From: a virus
DNA length: 64,000 nucleotides
Strand: one strand, 5' to 3'
IMG/VR virus record: IMGVR_UViG_3300042939_000736
Coordinates: 186,001-250,000 of that record
The position numbers were made by a program, and so were the translations under genes. Each line of letters starts with the position of its first letter. The stretch's first letter is position 1. Below, piece after piece: positions 1 to 8,227 of the stretch. The notes beneath the pieces were generated by a model. The model saw nothing but the letters and a program-made list of their open reading frames with translations. It did not search any database and was not told where the DNA came from.

Positions 1-2
1 TA

Positions 3-122
3 GAAATAATAATTGATAAGCCCAATAAATATGAATATGATGTAGATAACTCGACTGAAATAAAAAACTGTGAACAATGTGGAAATTGGAATCATAAATA
101 TGTTTTTAAAAAAATAAAATGA
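3..122 (+). CDS. Partial hypothetical protein, C-terminus only
   Basis: An open frame runs in from the left edge and stops at 120-122; 39 residues are visible. It has one CxxC knuckle (CEQCG) and a Lys-rich end, so a zinc-binding element is possible. Its TGA overlaps the next ATG (ATGA), as at other junctions here. Function unknown. Confidence 0.5.
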   Translation, partial: EIIIDKPNKYEYDVDNSTEIKNCEQCGNWNHKYVFKKIK

Positions 123-475
123 GAAAAACTGTAAAATTATTTAATATAAACAATGAAAATTATTTAGTTTCAGCCGACCCAATCAAAGTTGGTGATTTGG
201 CGGTTGTGACAGTTGGTGGTGAATATCCAAATATAGTTAAGTGTGAAAATGAAATGGTTTTGAATTTGATTACAGATTCTAAACTTTCCCTAACTAAAGC
301 ATTCAAAGTTGTTGCAGAACCGAATCAGTTAGATCTTTCGATTGATGAACTATCAAAAATAGAAGAAAATCAATGGTTTTGTTTGATTGAAGAAGACGAA
401 AGTGAACTTGATGAAAGAAAAGATTGGGGGTTTTCTTTACCAACAACTAAAAAAGTTAAAGTCATAGTAGAATAA
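119..475 (+). CDS. Hypothetical protein, 118 aa
   Basis: Soluble acidic protein with a beta-rich N-terminal half (VGDLAVVTVGGEYPNIVKC) and an acidic segment followed by a basic tail. Coupled by ATGA to the upstream partial gene and one base before the next start. No family recognised. Confidence 0.65.
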   Translation: MRKTVKLFNINNENYLVSADPIKVGDLAVVTVGGEYPNIVKCENEMVLNLITDSKLSLTKAFKVVAEPNQLDLSIDELSKIEENQWFCLIEEDESELDERKDWGFSLPTTKKVKVIVE

Positions 476-476
476 A

Positions 477-671
477 ATGTCAGAATTATCTATTTTAACA
501 CCGAAAGGTTACGGAAAAGTTGATCGAATTTTTTTATCAGAATTAGGTTTTTTTATGTTGAAAATTAGTTTTGAAAATGGTACATTTACAACATATAACC
601 TCGGAAAACATAATATAGATGATAATATTTTTACAAATGAATTAATGATTTATGAAGAAAAAGAAAATTAA
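477..671 (+). CDS. Hypothetical protein, 64 aa
   Basis: Small soluble protein with no recognised motif. It sits in a tightly overlapping run of small genes and overlaps the next gene by 20 nt. Confidence 0.55.
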   Translation: MSELSILTPKGYGKVDRIFLSELGFFMLKISFENGTFTTYNLGKHNIDDNIFTNELMIYEEKEN

Positions 672-825
672 AATTTTAGTGGATGGTAAAATAGTTTCGG
701 CAAAAATCGAAAATGACTTCCATTATTTAGGTGGAAAAAAAGTAGTTTATGTATTACCAAATAATGTTACTGGTAACACTTCTTTAGAATTAACAAAAAT
801 AGTCGAAGATGAAAAAGTTAATTAG
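652..825 (+). CDS. Hypothetical small basic protein, 57 aa
   Basis: ATG at 652 opens a 57-codon frame beginning MKKKKIKILVDG, with a beta-rich middle (KKVVYVLPNNVTGNTSLEL). It overlaps both neighbours by about 20 nt and fills what would otherwise be a 137-nt gap, which supports it. Function unknown. Confidence 0.5.
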   Translation: MKKKKIKILVDGKIVSAKIENDFHYLGGKKVVYVLPNNVTGNTSLELTKIVEDEKVN

Positions 826-1066
826 TTTTTTATTTTTAACTATTGTTTTTTATTCTTGTGAATTCAAACAATATAGATATGAAATTAAAGGTAAAGTTTA
901 CATACCAACAGGTGGTGTAAGTGGATTACATGATGCGGTTTGGTTTACTGACACAATAAGTTTTGATGGTGATACCGCTTATTATTTCAATAGTGACGGA
1001 AGCGAAGTCAGAATCCAACCACCATTCACAATTATCGATCATTCATCCAAAACCCAAAAAAAATGA
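809..1066 (+). CDS. Putative lipoprotein, 85 aa
   Basis: N-terminal Lys-Lys, a hydrophobic stretch (LISFLFLTIVFYSC) and a lipobox-like FYSC-E give a predicted lipidated Cys17. The mature part is short and polar. It is followed by a second lipoprotein with an ATGA overlap, so the two may act together in the cell envelope. No family recognised. Confidence 0.65.
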   Translation: MKKLISFLFLTIVFYSCEFKQYRYEIKGKVYIPTGGVSGLHDAVWFTDTISFDGDTAYYFNSDGSEVRIQPPFTIIDHSSKTQKK

Positions 1067-1281
1067 AATACTTTTATCTACTGTTACTTTTAGTTTTATT
1101 TTCTTGTGTGCCAAAGTACAAATACAAAATAATTAATTCCAAAGGGGATAAATTTTATTGTAACTTCTATAACGAAACGAGTCAAGGATGTATACTTTTT
1201 AATAAAAACCCTGGTTTGAATAATACACCAGGAGAACCATTCATTATTTGTGGTAATTACAAAATTGAAAAATTGAAATGA
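1063..1281 (+). CDS. Putative lipoprotein, 72 aa
   Basis: Hydrophobic N-terminus YFYLLLLLVLFSC with a lipobox-like LFSC. Three further cysteines in the mature part could form disulfides outside the cytoplasm. ATGA overlaps on both sides place it in one transcript with its neighbours. Confidence 0.65.
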   Translation: MKYFYLLLLLVLFSCVPKYKYKIINSKGDKFYCNFYNETSQGCILFNKNPGLNNTPGEPFIICGNYKIEKLK

Positions 1282-1412
1282 AGAAAATAAAAATAGACCC
1301 AAAAAAAGTTATTAAAACTGAACCAAAAATGGTTAAACAAGGGGCAGATGCCGGGATTTTATTGGTAATGATATTAGGATTTTTGTTAGGAATGACATTG
1401 ATATCTTTATAA
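1278..1412 (+). CDS. Small membrane protein, 44 aa
   Basis: ATG at 1278 overlaps the upstream stop. A basic N-terminal half (KKIKIDPKKVIKTEPK) precedes one transmembrane helix (AGILLVMILGFLLGMTLI) at the C-terminus. The overlap and composition support a real gene; function unknown. Confidence 0.5.
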   Translation: MKKIKIDPKKVIKTEPKMVKQGADAGILLVMILGFLLGMTLISL

Positions 1413-1415
1413 AAA

Positions 1416-1721
1416 ATGAGTTTTGACAAAAAAATATTAAACCTTAGTAGAACAATTTATCAAACTTCGATTATGTCACATGGTACAAAAGAAGATCCAT
1501 CAAAACAAATTGAACAGATAAAAAATTTGATCAGAGAATTTATAAGGGTTGAAGTGGTTCCATATGAACTTACTGATTCTGAAAAAATGTCTTTTATCCT
1601 TAAAAATGAAATGAATATTTGTGAAGCGATATCCAAGGGACATAAAGCAACAGATCAGGATGAATTTGCTGAAGTTAGAAAAAAAATAAATAAGTACAGA
1701 AAAGATTTAAAATTAATATGA
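1416..1721 (+). CDS. Hypothetical helical protein, 101 aa
   Basis: Predicted all-helical, charged and soluble, ending in a Lys-rich helix. It overlaps the next start by ATGA at 1718. No family recognised. Confidence 0.6.
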   Translation: MSFDKKILNLSRTIYQTSIMSHGTKEDPSKQIEQIKNLIREFIRVEVVPYELTDSEKMSFILKNEMNICEAISKGHKATDQDEFAEVRKKINKYRKDLKLI

Positions 1722-2008
1722 GTGCAAACAAAATACCACATCTTTCAGACGATTTACAAAATGGACCAGATGGTGTATTCGAAGACCAAAATGGAAAAAA
1801 CCCTTTAATTGGTTTAGATAGATATCACTACAATGATGAAGATATGTCAATTTGGGATAATACTTTAAGAGATGGATTAGAAGATTTTGAAGTTTACGAA
1901 ACAATTCAAAAAATAAGAAACTATTATAATGGTCATCACAATATTGATGGAAGGCCACCATCTAAAAAAGATTTCAATGATTATCTTGATTCATTACAAA
2001 AAGTTTAA
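1718..2008 (+). CDS. Hypothetical acidic protein, 96 aa
   Basis: Asp-rich soluble protein with several aromatic residues (RYHYNDEDMSIWDN). Translationally coupled to the gene before. No recognised domain. Confidence 0.6.
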   Translation: MSANKIPHLSDDLQNGPDGVFEDQNGKNPLIGLDRYHYNDEDMSIWDNTLRDGLEDFEVYETIQKIRNYYNGHHNIDGRPPSKKDFNDYLDSLQKV

Positions 2009-2031
2009 GATATTTAAAATAAAAAAAAACA

Positions 2032-2280
2032 ATGACAGAAAAAGAACTAACCCTTTTGGGATTCAAAATGGAAGAAATCAAAGAATATGATGAAGATAAG
2101 TCTTACTATTACGTATTAGACATTGTTGATGGATTAACATTGATTACACCAACTAACGAAGAAATAAAAAATAATGATTGGCATGTAGATTTTTTCGATA
2201 CCGAACCTTTAGTACGATTCAAAAACTTTGGCGAATTACAGGCATTGATAAATCAATTAACTAACGCAATTGTAAAATAA
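2032..2280 (+). CDS. Hypothetical protein, 82 aa
   Basis: Small mixed alpha/beta protein beginning MTEKELTLLGFKMEE, with conserved-looking WHVDFFDTEPLVRF and a C-terminal helix. The layout recalls short phage and bacterial hypothetical proteins; no function can be assigned. Confidence 0.6.
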   Translation: MTEKELTLLGFKMEEIKEYDEDKSYYYVLDIVDGLTLITPTNEEIKNNDWHVDFFDTEPLVRFKNFGELQALINQLTNAIVK

Positions 2281-2285
2281 AACTC

Positions 2286-2468
2286 ATGAACGATAAAAGA
2301 GAACTCCAAGGTAAACTTATGGATAATCATAGAAGAATTCTTAATGAAATATCCGATATAAAATCCAAAAATTATGAATTATCACAAGAAGATAAGTTAA
2401 AAATTCAGGAATTGGAAAAACAACTCAAGTTGGTTGCAGGTAGTCTTTACAATCTTTATAAACAATAA
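2286..2468 (+). CDS. Small coiled-coil protein, 60 aa
   Basis: Almost wholly helical with heptad-like spacing. It is a paralogue of the 60-aa protein at 42355-42537: both have an ISxIK core, then EL(S/N)Q and an LE(K/D)(Q/K)L segment at the same spacing. Function unknown. Confidence 0.6.
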   Translation: MNDKRELQGKLMDNHRRILNEISDIKSKNYELSQEDKLKIQELEKQLKLVAGSLYNLYKQ

Positions 2469-2469
2469 A

Positions 2470-2700
2470 ATGTCTGATTTTGGTAAAGTAAAAATATGGA
2501 TTGAAAAAGTTATTTTATCTTGTAAAACTTGGGACCAAATAATCACTTCAGAAAAACTTGTAAATAATTTCCAAAAACAAATGGAAATTGACAACTTCGA
2601 TAAAATGTTATTAGAACCTTACTTAATCCATTTACAAAATCTTATTCACCTACAAAAAAAAGAAATATTTCAAAAAACTATAGTAAGTAACTTTAATTAA
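2470..2700 (+). CDS. Hypothetical protein, 76 aa
   Basis: The start at 2470 (MSDFGKVKIW) follows the upstream stop closely, as elsewhere here; an earlier in-frame Met at 2434 would overlap the neighbour by 35 nt. Helical with a Leu/Gln-rich C-terminal half. No family recognised. Confidence 0.55.
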   Translation: MSDFGKVKIWIEKVILSCKTWDQIITSEKLVNNFQKQMEIDNFDKMLLEPYLIHLQNLIHLQKKEIFQKTIVSNFN

Positions 2701-2711
2701 TTTTTTTCTTT

Positions 2712-2719
2712 TATATTTG
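2712..2719 (+). promoter_or_regulatory. Host-like promoter -7 element TATATTTG
   Basis: Matches the Bacteroidota -7 consensus TAnnTTTG. It lies only 5 nt before the GTG start of the uvrC-like gene, so the mRNA would be nearly leaderless. Confidence 0.45.
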
Positions 2720-2723
2720 TGTT

Positions 2724-3998
2724 GTGATAATAGAAAAACTTTCAAATATTCCACAATCTAGTGGTTGTTACCTTTTCAAAAATGAAAAGGGTCAGATCAT
2801 CTATGTGGGTAAGTCAAAGTTTTTACCCAAACGAGTTAAGTCTTATTTTCAAAAAAATCACAAAGATCAAAAGACAACTTTGTTGGTAAACGAAATTCGT
2901 GATGTCGAGTTCATGACTACTAACGACGAATCACAGGCTCTTTTGTTGGAGGATGAACTTATCAAGTCTTTGAAACCCAAATACAACATCAAGGCAAAAG
3001 ATGACAGATCTCGTCGTTGGTTTATTACTTTGACTGATGAGGAGTTCCCAAGACTTTTGGTTTGTAATCCTTCTAACTTTTTAGGTGAAGTTCTTTTGGA
3101 ATCTACAAGTTCCAACTCTTGTTATGAGATCTATGAAATGGTTCACGACATCTTTAATCTTCGTTCTTGTTCTTACAACTTGACTGAAGAAAACATTTCA
3201 AACGAAAAGTTCAAGACTTGTTTGGAGTTTCATCTTGGTCGTTGTAATGCTCCTTGTATTTCAAACATTCTAAAATTCTCCTACAAAAAGATTGTAAGTG
3301 AAATGAAAGAAGTATTTTCTTTTGAGTTTGACAAGGTTCGTAACCGTTTGAAAAGATCTATGAAATACTTTTCTGAATCTATGGAGTTTGAAAAAGCTCA
3401 AGAGTTCAAAACTAAAATTTCTGTTATTGATTTACTTCAGAAGAAACTTGAGCCTTTTCGCGTTCGAAAGTATAATGATTTTGCTCGCCAGTTCAAAGAG
3501 TCTTTGGGTCTAATCAATGTTCCTACTTTGATCGAAGCGTTCGATAATTCACACAATGCTGGTGACTGTCAGGTGTCCGCTCTTGTTCGTTACAAGAATG
3601 GTAAAACTGATAAGTCAAACTATCGTAAGTTTAACATCAAAACTGTTGAGGGTCCTGATGATTACGCATCTTTTTCTGAAGTTCTTTCTCGTCGTTTTAC
3701 AAGACTTTTGAATGAAAAACAAGAGTTACCTTCACTTGTTGTTATTGATGGTGGTAAAGGTCAGTTGGGTGTTGCAAAACAAGTATTTGAATCTCTTGGT
3801 TTGTTGTCTCGTATTGATTTGATTTCTATTTCTAAAAACGACAAACACCAGTCTCAAACAATTCATTTGATTAATGGGTCATCATATGACATTCCAAGAA
3901 ATGAGTTTGGGTTTTTATTAGCTGAAGTTCAGAATGAAGTTCACAGATTTGTGATTTCATTTCATAGAAATAAAAAAAGTAAAAAATTATTTTTGTAA
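2724..3998 (+). CDS. uvrC: UvrC-like excinuclease subunit, shortened (424 aa)
   Basis: UvrC makes both incisions in UvrABC nucleotide-excision repair. Visible in order: GIY-YIG nuclease (GCYLF...IIYVGK, residues 14-30), a four-cysteine set near residues 150-180 (SC...TC...RCNAPC) like the Fe-S ligands known in UvrC, a UvrB-contact-type helix (SMEFEKAQEFKTKI), and the RNase H-like second nuclease (FDNSHNAG, VVIDGGKGQL). Bacterial UvrC is about 600 aa; this one stops after the second nuclease and lacks the C-terminal HhH pair. The start is GTG. Arg codons are often CGT, whereas neighbours favour AGA, suggesting separate acquisition. Dual nuclease motifs make the family call firm. Confidence 0.9.
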   Translation: MIIEKLSNIPQSSGCYLFKNEKGQIIYVGKSKFLPKRVKSYFQKNHKDQKTTLLVNEIRDVEFMTTNDESQALLLEDELIKSLKPKYNIKAKDDRSRRWFITLTDEEFPRLLVCNPSNFLGEVLLESTSSNSCYEIYEMVHDIFNLRSCSYNLTEENISNEKFKTCLEFHLGRCNAPCISNILKFSYKKIVSEMKEVFSFEFDKVRNRLKRSMKYFSESMEFEKAQEFKTKISVIDLLQKKLEPFRVRKYNDFARQFKESLGLINVPTLIEAFDNSHNAGDCQVSALVRYKNGKTDKSNYRKFNIKTVEGPDDYASFSEVLSRRFTRLLNEKQELPSLVVIDGGKGQLGVAKQVFESLGLLSRIDLISISKNDKHQSQTIHLINGSSYDIPRNEFGFLLAEVQNEVHRFVISFHRNKKSKKLFL

Positions 3999-3999
3999 A

Positions 4000-4200
4000 A
4001 TGGGTTTTAATAAAAGATTTTTAAGTCAAAAAGGTATTCTAAATAACTTGGATAACATAATGAAGTATTTAGACGCCGATGCGGTATATCTTACAGATGA
4101 GTTTTCAAGGAACGTTTATAAAATTTACAATTCAGCTGGATCAGAAACCGAAGTCAGAAAAAAAATAGAGCAATTATTGTCTGAAGAAAAAAAATATTAA
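4000..4200 (+). CDS. Hypothetical protein, 66 aa
   Basis: Small helical protein directly after the uvrC-like gene (1 nt gap), so probably on the same transcript. No recognised motif. Confidence 0.55.
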   Translation: MGFNKRFLSQKGILNNLDNIMKYLDADAVYLTDEFSRNVYKIYNSAGSETEVRKKIEQLLSEEKKY

Positions 4201-4222
4201 AAAAATGTAAAACTTTGTTTTT

Positions 4223-4230
4223 TATATTTG
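4223..4230 (+). promoter_or_regulatory. Host-like promoter -7 element TATATTTG
   Basis: Fits TAnnTTTG and lies 48 nt before the glutamine synthetase start at 4279. No well-spaced -33 TTTG is obvious. Confidence 0.4.
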
Positions 4231-4278
4231 AATTTTTTTGAAAAATTTGTTATTATTTTATTGAATAAAAAAAATTAT

Positions 4279-5403
4279 ATGAAGTTAAAATTAGAATATG
4301 TTTGGTTAGATGGTTATAAACCTGAACCAAATCTTAGAAGTAAAGTTAAAGTCGTTGAATACGAAAAAGTTAGAAATGCTCTTTTAGATGGAAATTTTCC
4401 TGTTTGGAATTTTGATGGGTCATCAACATTACAAGCAGAAACAGGAAATTCAGATCGTTTATTAAAACCTGTTAGACATTACATGAAAGACATGCAATCT
4501 ACAGTTTATGTATTGTGTGAAGTTCTAAATCCTGATGGTACACCACACGAATCAAATAAAAGATCTCAAATTGGTGAAAATTATGAAGATTTATGGTTTG
4601 GATTTGAACAAGAATATTTTATTCGTGAAGAAATTAACGGAAATATTTTAGGTCATAAAAGAAATATTCTTAAGGGTCAAGGTGAATATTATTGTGGTGT
4701 TGGGCACAATGTTGTTGGACGTGAATTTGTTGATGAACATTTGAACATGTGTTTAAATTATGGAATTGATGTTACGGGAATTAATGCCGAAGTTGCATTA
4801 GGTCAGTGGGAATATCAAGTTTTTTCCCAAGGTAAATTGAAAGGTGGTGATGATCTTTGGATGACTCGATATTTTCTTTATAAAGTTGCTGAAAAATATA
4901 ATTATCATATTGAACTCCACCCTAAACCATTGACCCACGGTGAATGGAATGGATCAGGACTTCATACAAATTTTTCAACAGACAAGATGAGAAATGAAGG
5001 AAATGAAGACTATTTTAAGGCACTATTCAATGCATTTGAATCAAGACATGATGATCATATCAAAGCTTATGGTTCACAAAATCATTTAAGACTTACTGGT
5101 GAATATGAAACCCAATCAATTGATAAATTTAGTTGGGGTGTATCCGATCGTGGGGCGTCAATTAGAGTTCCTCAGGACACGGCAAAAGAATGGAAAGGTT
5201 ACATCGAAGATCGCAGACCAGGATCAAATGCCGATCCATACAAGATAATTCGTGAAATAGTTAAGTCCTTGGATGCAACAAAAGAAATCTACGAAATGAA
5301 AGGTATGATGACTTCGTTTGTTGATATGGATGGTCTGAGTGGTAAATATGGCACAATGACTAATGAAGAGTTATTAAAAGAATACAGATCTGATGAAAAC
5401 TAA
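4279..5403 (+). CDS. glnA: Glutamine synthetase, type II (eukaryote-like)
   Basis: Forms glutamine from glutamate, ammonia and ATP. Type II signatures run in order: EYVWLDG, NFDGSST, the Mg-site FGFEQEYF, INAEVALGQWEYQV, NGSGLHTN (ammonium/ATP region), SDRGASIRVP and GYIEDRRPGSNADPY. The start at 4279 gives 374 aa, normal for GSII; the in-frame extension to 4228 adds non-family residues that would overlap the promoter element. Type II enzymes occur in Bacteroidota. In a phage this would be an auxiliary metabolic gene feeding amide nitrogen into nucleotide synthesis, which fits the nearby thymidylate synthase. All visible catalytic motifs look intact. Confidence 0.95.
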   Translation: MKLKLEYVWLDGYKPEPNLRSKVKVVEYEKVRNALLDGNFPVWNFDGSSTLQAETGNSDRLLKPVRHYMKDMQSTVYVLCEVLNPDGTPHESNKRSQIGENYEDLWFGFEQEYFIREEINGNILGHKRNILKGQGEYYCGVGHNVVGREFVDEHLNMCLNYGIDVTGINAEVALGQWEYQVFSQGKLKGGDDLWMTRYFLYKVAEKYNYHIELHPKPLTHGEWNGSGLHTNFSTDKMRNEGNEDYFKALFNAFESRHDDHIKAYGSQNHLRLTGEYETQSIDKFSWGVSDRGASIRVPQDTAKEWKGYIEDRRPGSNADPYKIIREIVKSLDATKEIYEMKGMMTSFVDMDGLSGKYGTMTNEELLKEYRSDEN

Positions 5404-5521
5404 ATTTTATAATATTACCAAATGGTTTGAAATCAATTTTGGATGGTTTTTTATAAACTGTAGAAAACAAGCCGCTTGGGCGGAATACTTAAGAAAAAAA
5501 TATAAAAATGAAAGTAATTGA
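5393..5521 (+). CDS. Small hypothetical protein, 42 aa
   Basis: ATG at 5393 lies inside the end of the glutamine synthetase gene. The frame is aromatic and basic (WFEINFGWFFINCRK, then AEYLRKKYKNE), possibly membrane-associated, and overlaps the next start. Supported only by position and composition. Confidence 0.4.
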   Translation: MKTKFYNITKWFEINFGWFFINCRKQAAWAEYLRKKYKNESN

Positions 5522-5666
5522 AGTTAATTTAGGGATTGGGATAAATATGTTTTTTGTTGAACCTGTTAAAATTATAATTGAAGATGAAACTGATTCTGAA
5601 AAACCAAAAAAAAGAAAAAAAACCGTCAAACCCATCAAAAAGGAAATAGAAATAGAAAAAGAATAG
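5508..5666 (+). CDS. Small Lys/Glu-rich protein, 52 aa
   Basis: Starts at 5508 overlapping the previous frame. A hydrophobic N-terminal half (VIEVNLGIGINMFFVEPV) is followed by a lysine-rich tail (KPKKRKKTVKPIKK). It fills the gap before thyA. Function unknown. Confidence 0.45.
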   Translation: MKVIEVNLGIGINMFFVEPVKIIIEDETDSEKPKKRKKTVKPIKKEIEIEKE

Positions 5667-5682
5667 ATTCAATACAAATAAA

Positions 5683-6801
5683 ATGAACACATTAGATAAA
5701 AATTACCAAGAACTTCTTTTTGAATTAATTGAAAAAGGAATAAAAAAAAACGATAGAACTGGAACAGGAACTCGTTCACTTTTTGGTCGTCAGATTCGAC
5801 ACAATATGAATGAAGGATTCCCTTTGTTAACAACCAAAAAAATGTATTGGAAAGGAATTGTAACAGAACTATTATGGTTTTTAAGAGGTGATACAAATAT
5901 TAAATATCTTGTTGATAATGATTGCCATATTTGGGATGGTGATGCATATAAGAACTATTCTAAAATTGCTGGTTCTGTTGAAGAACCTGATTATGACATT
6001 CACGTAGATGACCCTAATCAGAATTGTACTCGTTTGATGACACAAGAAGAATTTATCAACAAAATCAAAACAGATGATGAGTTTGCTGAGAAGTGGGGTG
6101 ATTTAGGTCCTGTGTATGGTAAACAATGGAGAAGTTGGGGTGGATTTGAAAAAAAAACTATTGGTTGGCATCACGGGTCACCGTCTGAATTTGATTTTAT
6201 CGCGGTAAATGATCAAATCACAAACCTAATAAACGACCTTAAAACAAATCCAGACTCAAGACGATTAATGGTTTCTGCTTGGAATGTAGGTGAATTAGAC
6301 CAAATGGTTCTTCCTCCTTGTCATTATGGATTCCAAGTTTATACAAGAGAGTTGACATGGGAGGAACGATATGAGTATATGTACAATACTAATGTTAGGG
6401 CCGAAGATGGGTTTAGACCACCACTAACTCCCGAAATGTTGCAACAATACAACATCCCGACCAGAGCAATCTCTCTAATGTGGAACCAAAGGTCGGTAGA
6501 TACATTTTTAGGTTTACCATTCAATATTGCTTCCTACGGACTTCTTCTAACTATTTTGGCTAAAGAAGTGAATATGATCCCTGACCAACTTATTGGTAAT
6601 TTGGGTGATGTACATTTATATGAAAACCATGTGTCTCAAGCATCACAACAGATTACAAGAGAACCATTTAAGTTACCAACATTAAATTCTTTTCCAATTT
6701 ATCAAGGAACTAAACTGGGTATCGAATGTTATGTGGTTAGTGATTTTACACTAAAAGATTATCAATCACATGAATCAATAAAGGCACCATTATCAAATTA
6801 A
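5683..6801 (+). CDS. thyA: Thymidylate synthase (ThyA type)
   Basis: Makes dTMP from dUMP with methylene-tetrahydrofolate. Seen: the dUMP-loop Arg segment NDRTGTGTRSLFG, WFLRGDTNI, WGDLGPVYGKQWR, the catalytic Cys213 in LPPCHYGFQ, LMWNQRSVDTFLGLPFNIASY and GNLGDVHLYENH. At 372 aa it is about 100 residues longer than typical ThyA; the extra length is two insertions, one after the WDGDAY segment and one after the catalytic region. Phages commonly carry ThyA to support DNA synthesis. The metabolic neighbours agree. Confidence 0.97.
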   Translation: MNTLDKNYQELLFELIEKGIKKNDRTGTGTRSLFGRQIRHNMNEGFPLLTTKKMYWKGIVTELLWFLRGDTNIKYLVDNDCHIWDGDAYKNYSKIAGSVEEPDYDIHVDDPNQNCTRLMTQEEFINKIKTDDEFAEKWGDLGPVYGKQWRSWGGFEKKTIGWHHGSPSEFDFIAVNDQITNLINDLKTNPDSRRLMVSAWNVGELDQMVLPPCHYGFQVYTRELTWEERYEYMYNTNVRAEDGFRPPLTPEMLQQYNIPTRAISLMWNQRSVDTFLGLPFNIASYGLLLTILAKEVNMIPDQLIGNLGDVHLYENHVSQASQQITREPFKLPTLNSFPIYQGTKLGIECYVVSDFTLKDYQSHESIKAPLSN

Positions 6802-6805
6802 AATT

Positions 6806-7042
6806 ATGAAAGAACAAAACAATTGGAATGACCCACAATTATCAGATGGAGATTTCCCACAAACAAACAAAACAAAATTCCAAGTAGGAGACAAAGCGAT
6901 AAAACTAAAAGGATATAAATTCCCATGTACTATTGTATCAGTATTTAAAACCGTAGAAGGAAATGTTCGGGTCGTTGGTGAGATGGATGACTATGGGTTA
7001 CTTCATATTTTTAACGAAGAACAATTAGAAAAGGTAAATTAA
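6806..7042 (+). CDS. Small conserved phage-type protein, 78 aa
   Basis: Core FQVGDKAIKLKGYKFPCTIV followed by a V-VVGE strand and GLLHIFNEEQLE. I recognise this SH3/KOW-like layout from small phage proteins of unknown function. It overlaps the next start by one base. Confidence 0.65.
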   Translation: MKEQNNWNDPQLSDGDFPQTNKTKFQVGDKAIKLKGYKFPCTIVSVFKTVEGNVRVVGEMDDYGLLHIFNEEQLEKVN

Positions 7043-7293
7043 TGAAAAAATTTTTTGTGATATTCCTTGCATCTTTTATATTGGAAACGGCGTCTACTAT
7101 GTACATTTCTACAGTATCACAAAAAAGTATTTCTATGATTTTTTGGGCGTTTATAGGACCTTTTTTGGCGTTACCTTTTGTCGGGTATATGGTAGAATCT
7201 AAAACTTGGACAGAAAGATCAAAAATGGCACTCGCATCGGGAATTGGTTATATGATTGGCGCTTATTTAGTTTATTTATATTCAAATATTTAA
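7042..7293 (+). CDS. Membrane protein, 83 aa
   Basis: Three predicted transmembrane segments (KFFVIFLASFIL, MIFWAFIGPFLALPFVGYM, ALASGIGYMIGAYLVYLY). It starts on the last base of the upstream stop. Resembles short phage inner-membrane proteins; function unknown. Confidence 0.65.
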   Translation: MKKFFVIFLASFILETASTMYISTVSQKSISMIFWAFIGPFLALPFVGYMVESKTWTERSKMALASGIGYMIGAYLVYLYSNI

Positions 7294-7304
7294 AAGTAAA
7301 AATT

Positions 7305-7388
7305 ATGATAAAACTTATAAAGTTTTTTATTTGGTTGGAAAAAGAAAAAATAAATGCTATGATTCATAGCGGTAAAGGGATTTATTAG
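7305..7388 (+). CDS. Possible 27-aa membrane-associated peptide
   Basis: MIKLIKFFIWLEKEKINAM..., a short amphipathic/hydrophobic frame between two better genes. Only spacing supports it. Confidence 0.2.
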   Translation: MIKLIKFFIWLEKEKINAMIHSGKGIY

Positions 7389-7392
7389 TGTT

Positions 7393-7764
7393 ATGGAAAA
7401 ACCTGATAATGTTGCAGAAAAACCAAATTTGTTACCATACGGATCAAACGTAGGAGCTCCTTCGATTAGAATAGAAAACATACAGTTTTGGAAAGAAACA
7501 AAAGTGAATAAAGTAAATCATCTGTTTGATGAAAAGTTCAATTCAATCAAAAAAGATTACGAAAAACTTTTAGAAGAATACGAATGGAATAATTTGGTTT
7601 ATAAATCAAATTTTAACTTCGAGCCAACTATAGGACAAACATATTATTTATATAGTTCTGATGATGATAAAACGTTTCTATCCTTAATTGAACCGAACCA
7701 ATGGAATAAAAAATATATAGGTTCATTTTTTTTGAACCATGAATGTAAATGGGTCAAAGTCTGA
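7393..7764 (+). CDS. DUF2452 family protein
   Basis: Matches the Bacteroidota-associated DUF2452 pattern as I recall it: KPDNVAEKPNLLPYGSNVGA, then a helical linker, YEWNNLVY, FEPTIGQTYYLY and a C-terminal FLSLIEPNQW...GSFFLN. The length is close to the family. Function unknown. It couples to the next gene through TGATG. A Bacteroidota-restricted family supports the host assignment. Confidence 0.8.
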   Translation: MEKPDNVAEKPNLLPYGSNVGAPSIRIENIQFWKETKVNKVNHLFDEKFNSIKKDYEKLLEEYEWNNLVYKSNFNFEPTIGQTYYLYSSDDDKTFLSLIEPNQWNKKYIGSFFLNHECKWVKV

Positions 7765-8000
7765 TGTCAAAAAAAAGAATTCATGTAAACCAACATCATA
7801 TTAGATCAAACAAATCTAAAAATACTGATCTACCTGTTATTACAATAAAAGAAGGTAGAAAAAACACATATTGTAACGAAGTTGAAATTTTGGGACCAAG
7901 TAGAATAGTTTATTGTGGTAGTGGACAACAAAAACCCATTCTTAGTTGTGGAGCCAGGGTTGTTATTGAAACTGAAAGTGAAATTATTATAATAAGTTAA
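7764..8000 (+). CDS. Small conserved phage-type protein, 78 aa
   Basis: Start chosen at 7764, where TGATG overlaps the upstream stop. The pattern IHVNQHHIRSN...PVITIKEGRKNTY...VEILGPSRIVY...LSCGARVVIETE resembles a small beta-rich family I know from many phage genomes. Function unknown. Confidence 0.65.
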   Translation: MSKKRIHVNQHHIRSNKSKNTDLPVITIKEGRKNTYCNEVEILGPSRIVYCGSGQQKPILSCGARVVIETESEIIIIS

Positions 8001-8010
8001 AAAAAACCAT

Positions 8011-8018
8011 TATATTTG
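8011..8018 (+). promoter_or_regulatory. Host-like promoter -7 element TATATTTG
   Basis: TAnnTTTG match 14 nt before the start at 8033. Confidence 0.45.
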
Positions 8019-8032
8019 TAGAAAATTATTTC

Positions 8033-8227
8033 ATGAATGCCGATAAAGATTTTAAATTTGTATTAAGGGTGTTAAACTCAAGTGAAAACAATGAACACAT
8101 TAAAACTTCAGATAAACTTTTCGAAAATTTCAAAGACAAGTGGAAAAGAAAGATGGAATGTTTTGAATTAGTTGATTATATGTTCAAATATAAAGTAGAA
8201 AGAAAAAAAAATAAAAAAAGTATATGA
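8033..8227 (+). CDS. Hypothetical protein, 64 aa
   Basis: Charged helical protein with a Lys-rich end (KVERKKNKKSI). ATGA overlap with the phosphoesterase gene suggests joint translation. No recognised family. Confidence 0.55.
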   Translation: MNADKDFKFVLRVLNSSENNEHIKTSDKLFENFKDKWKRKMECFELVDYMFKYKVERKKNKKSI

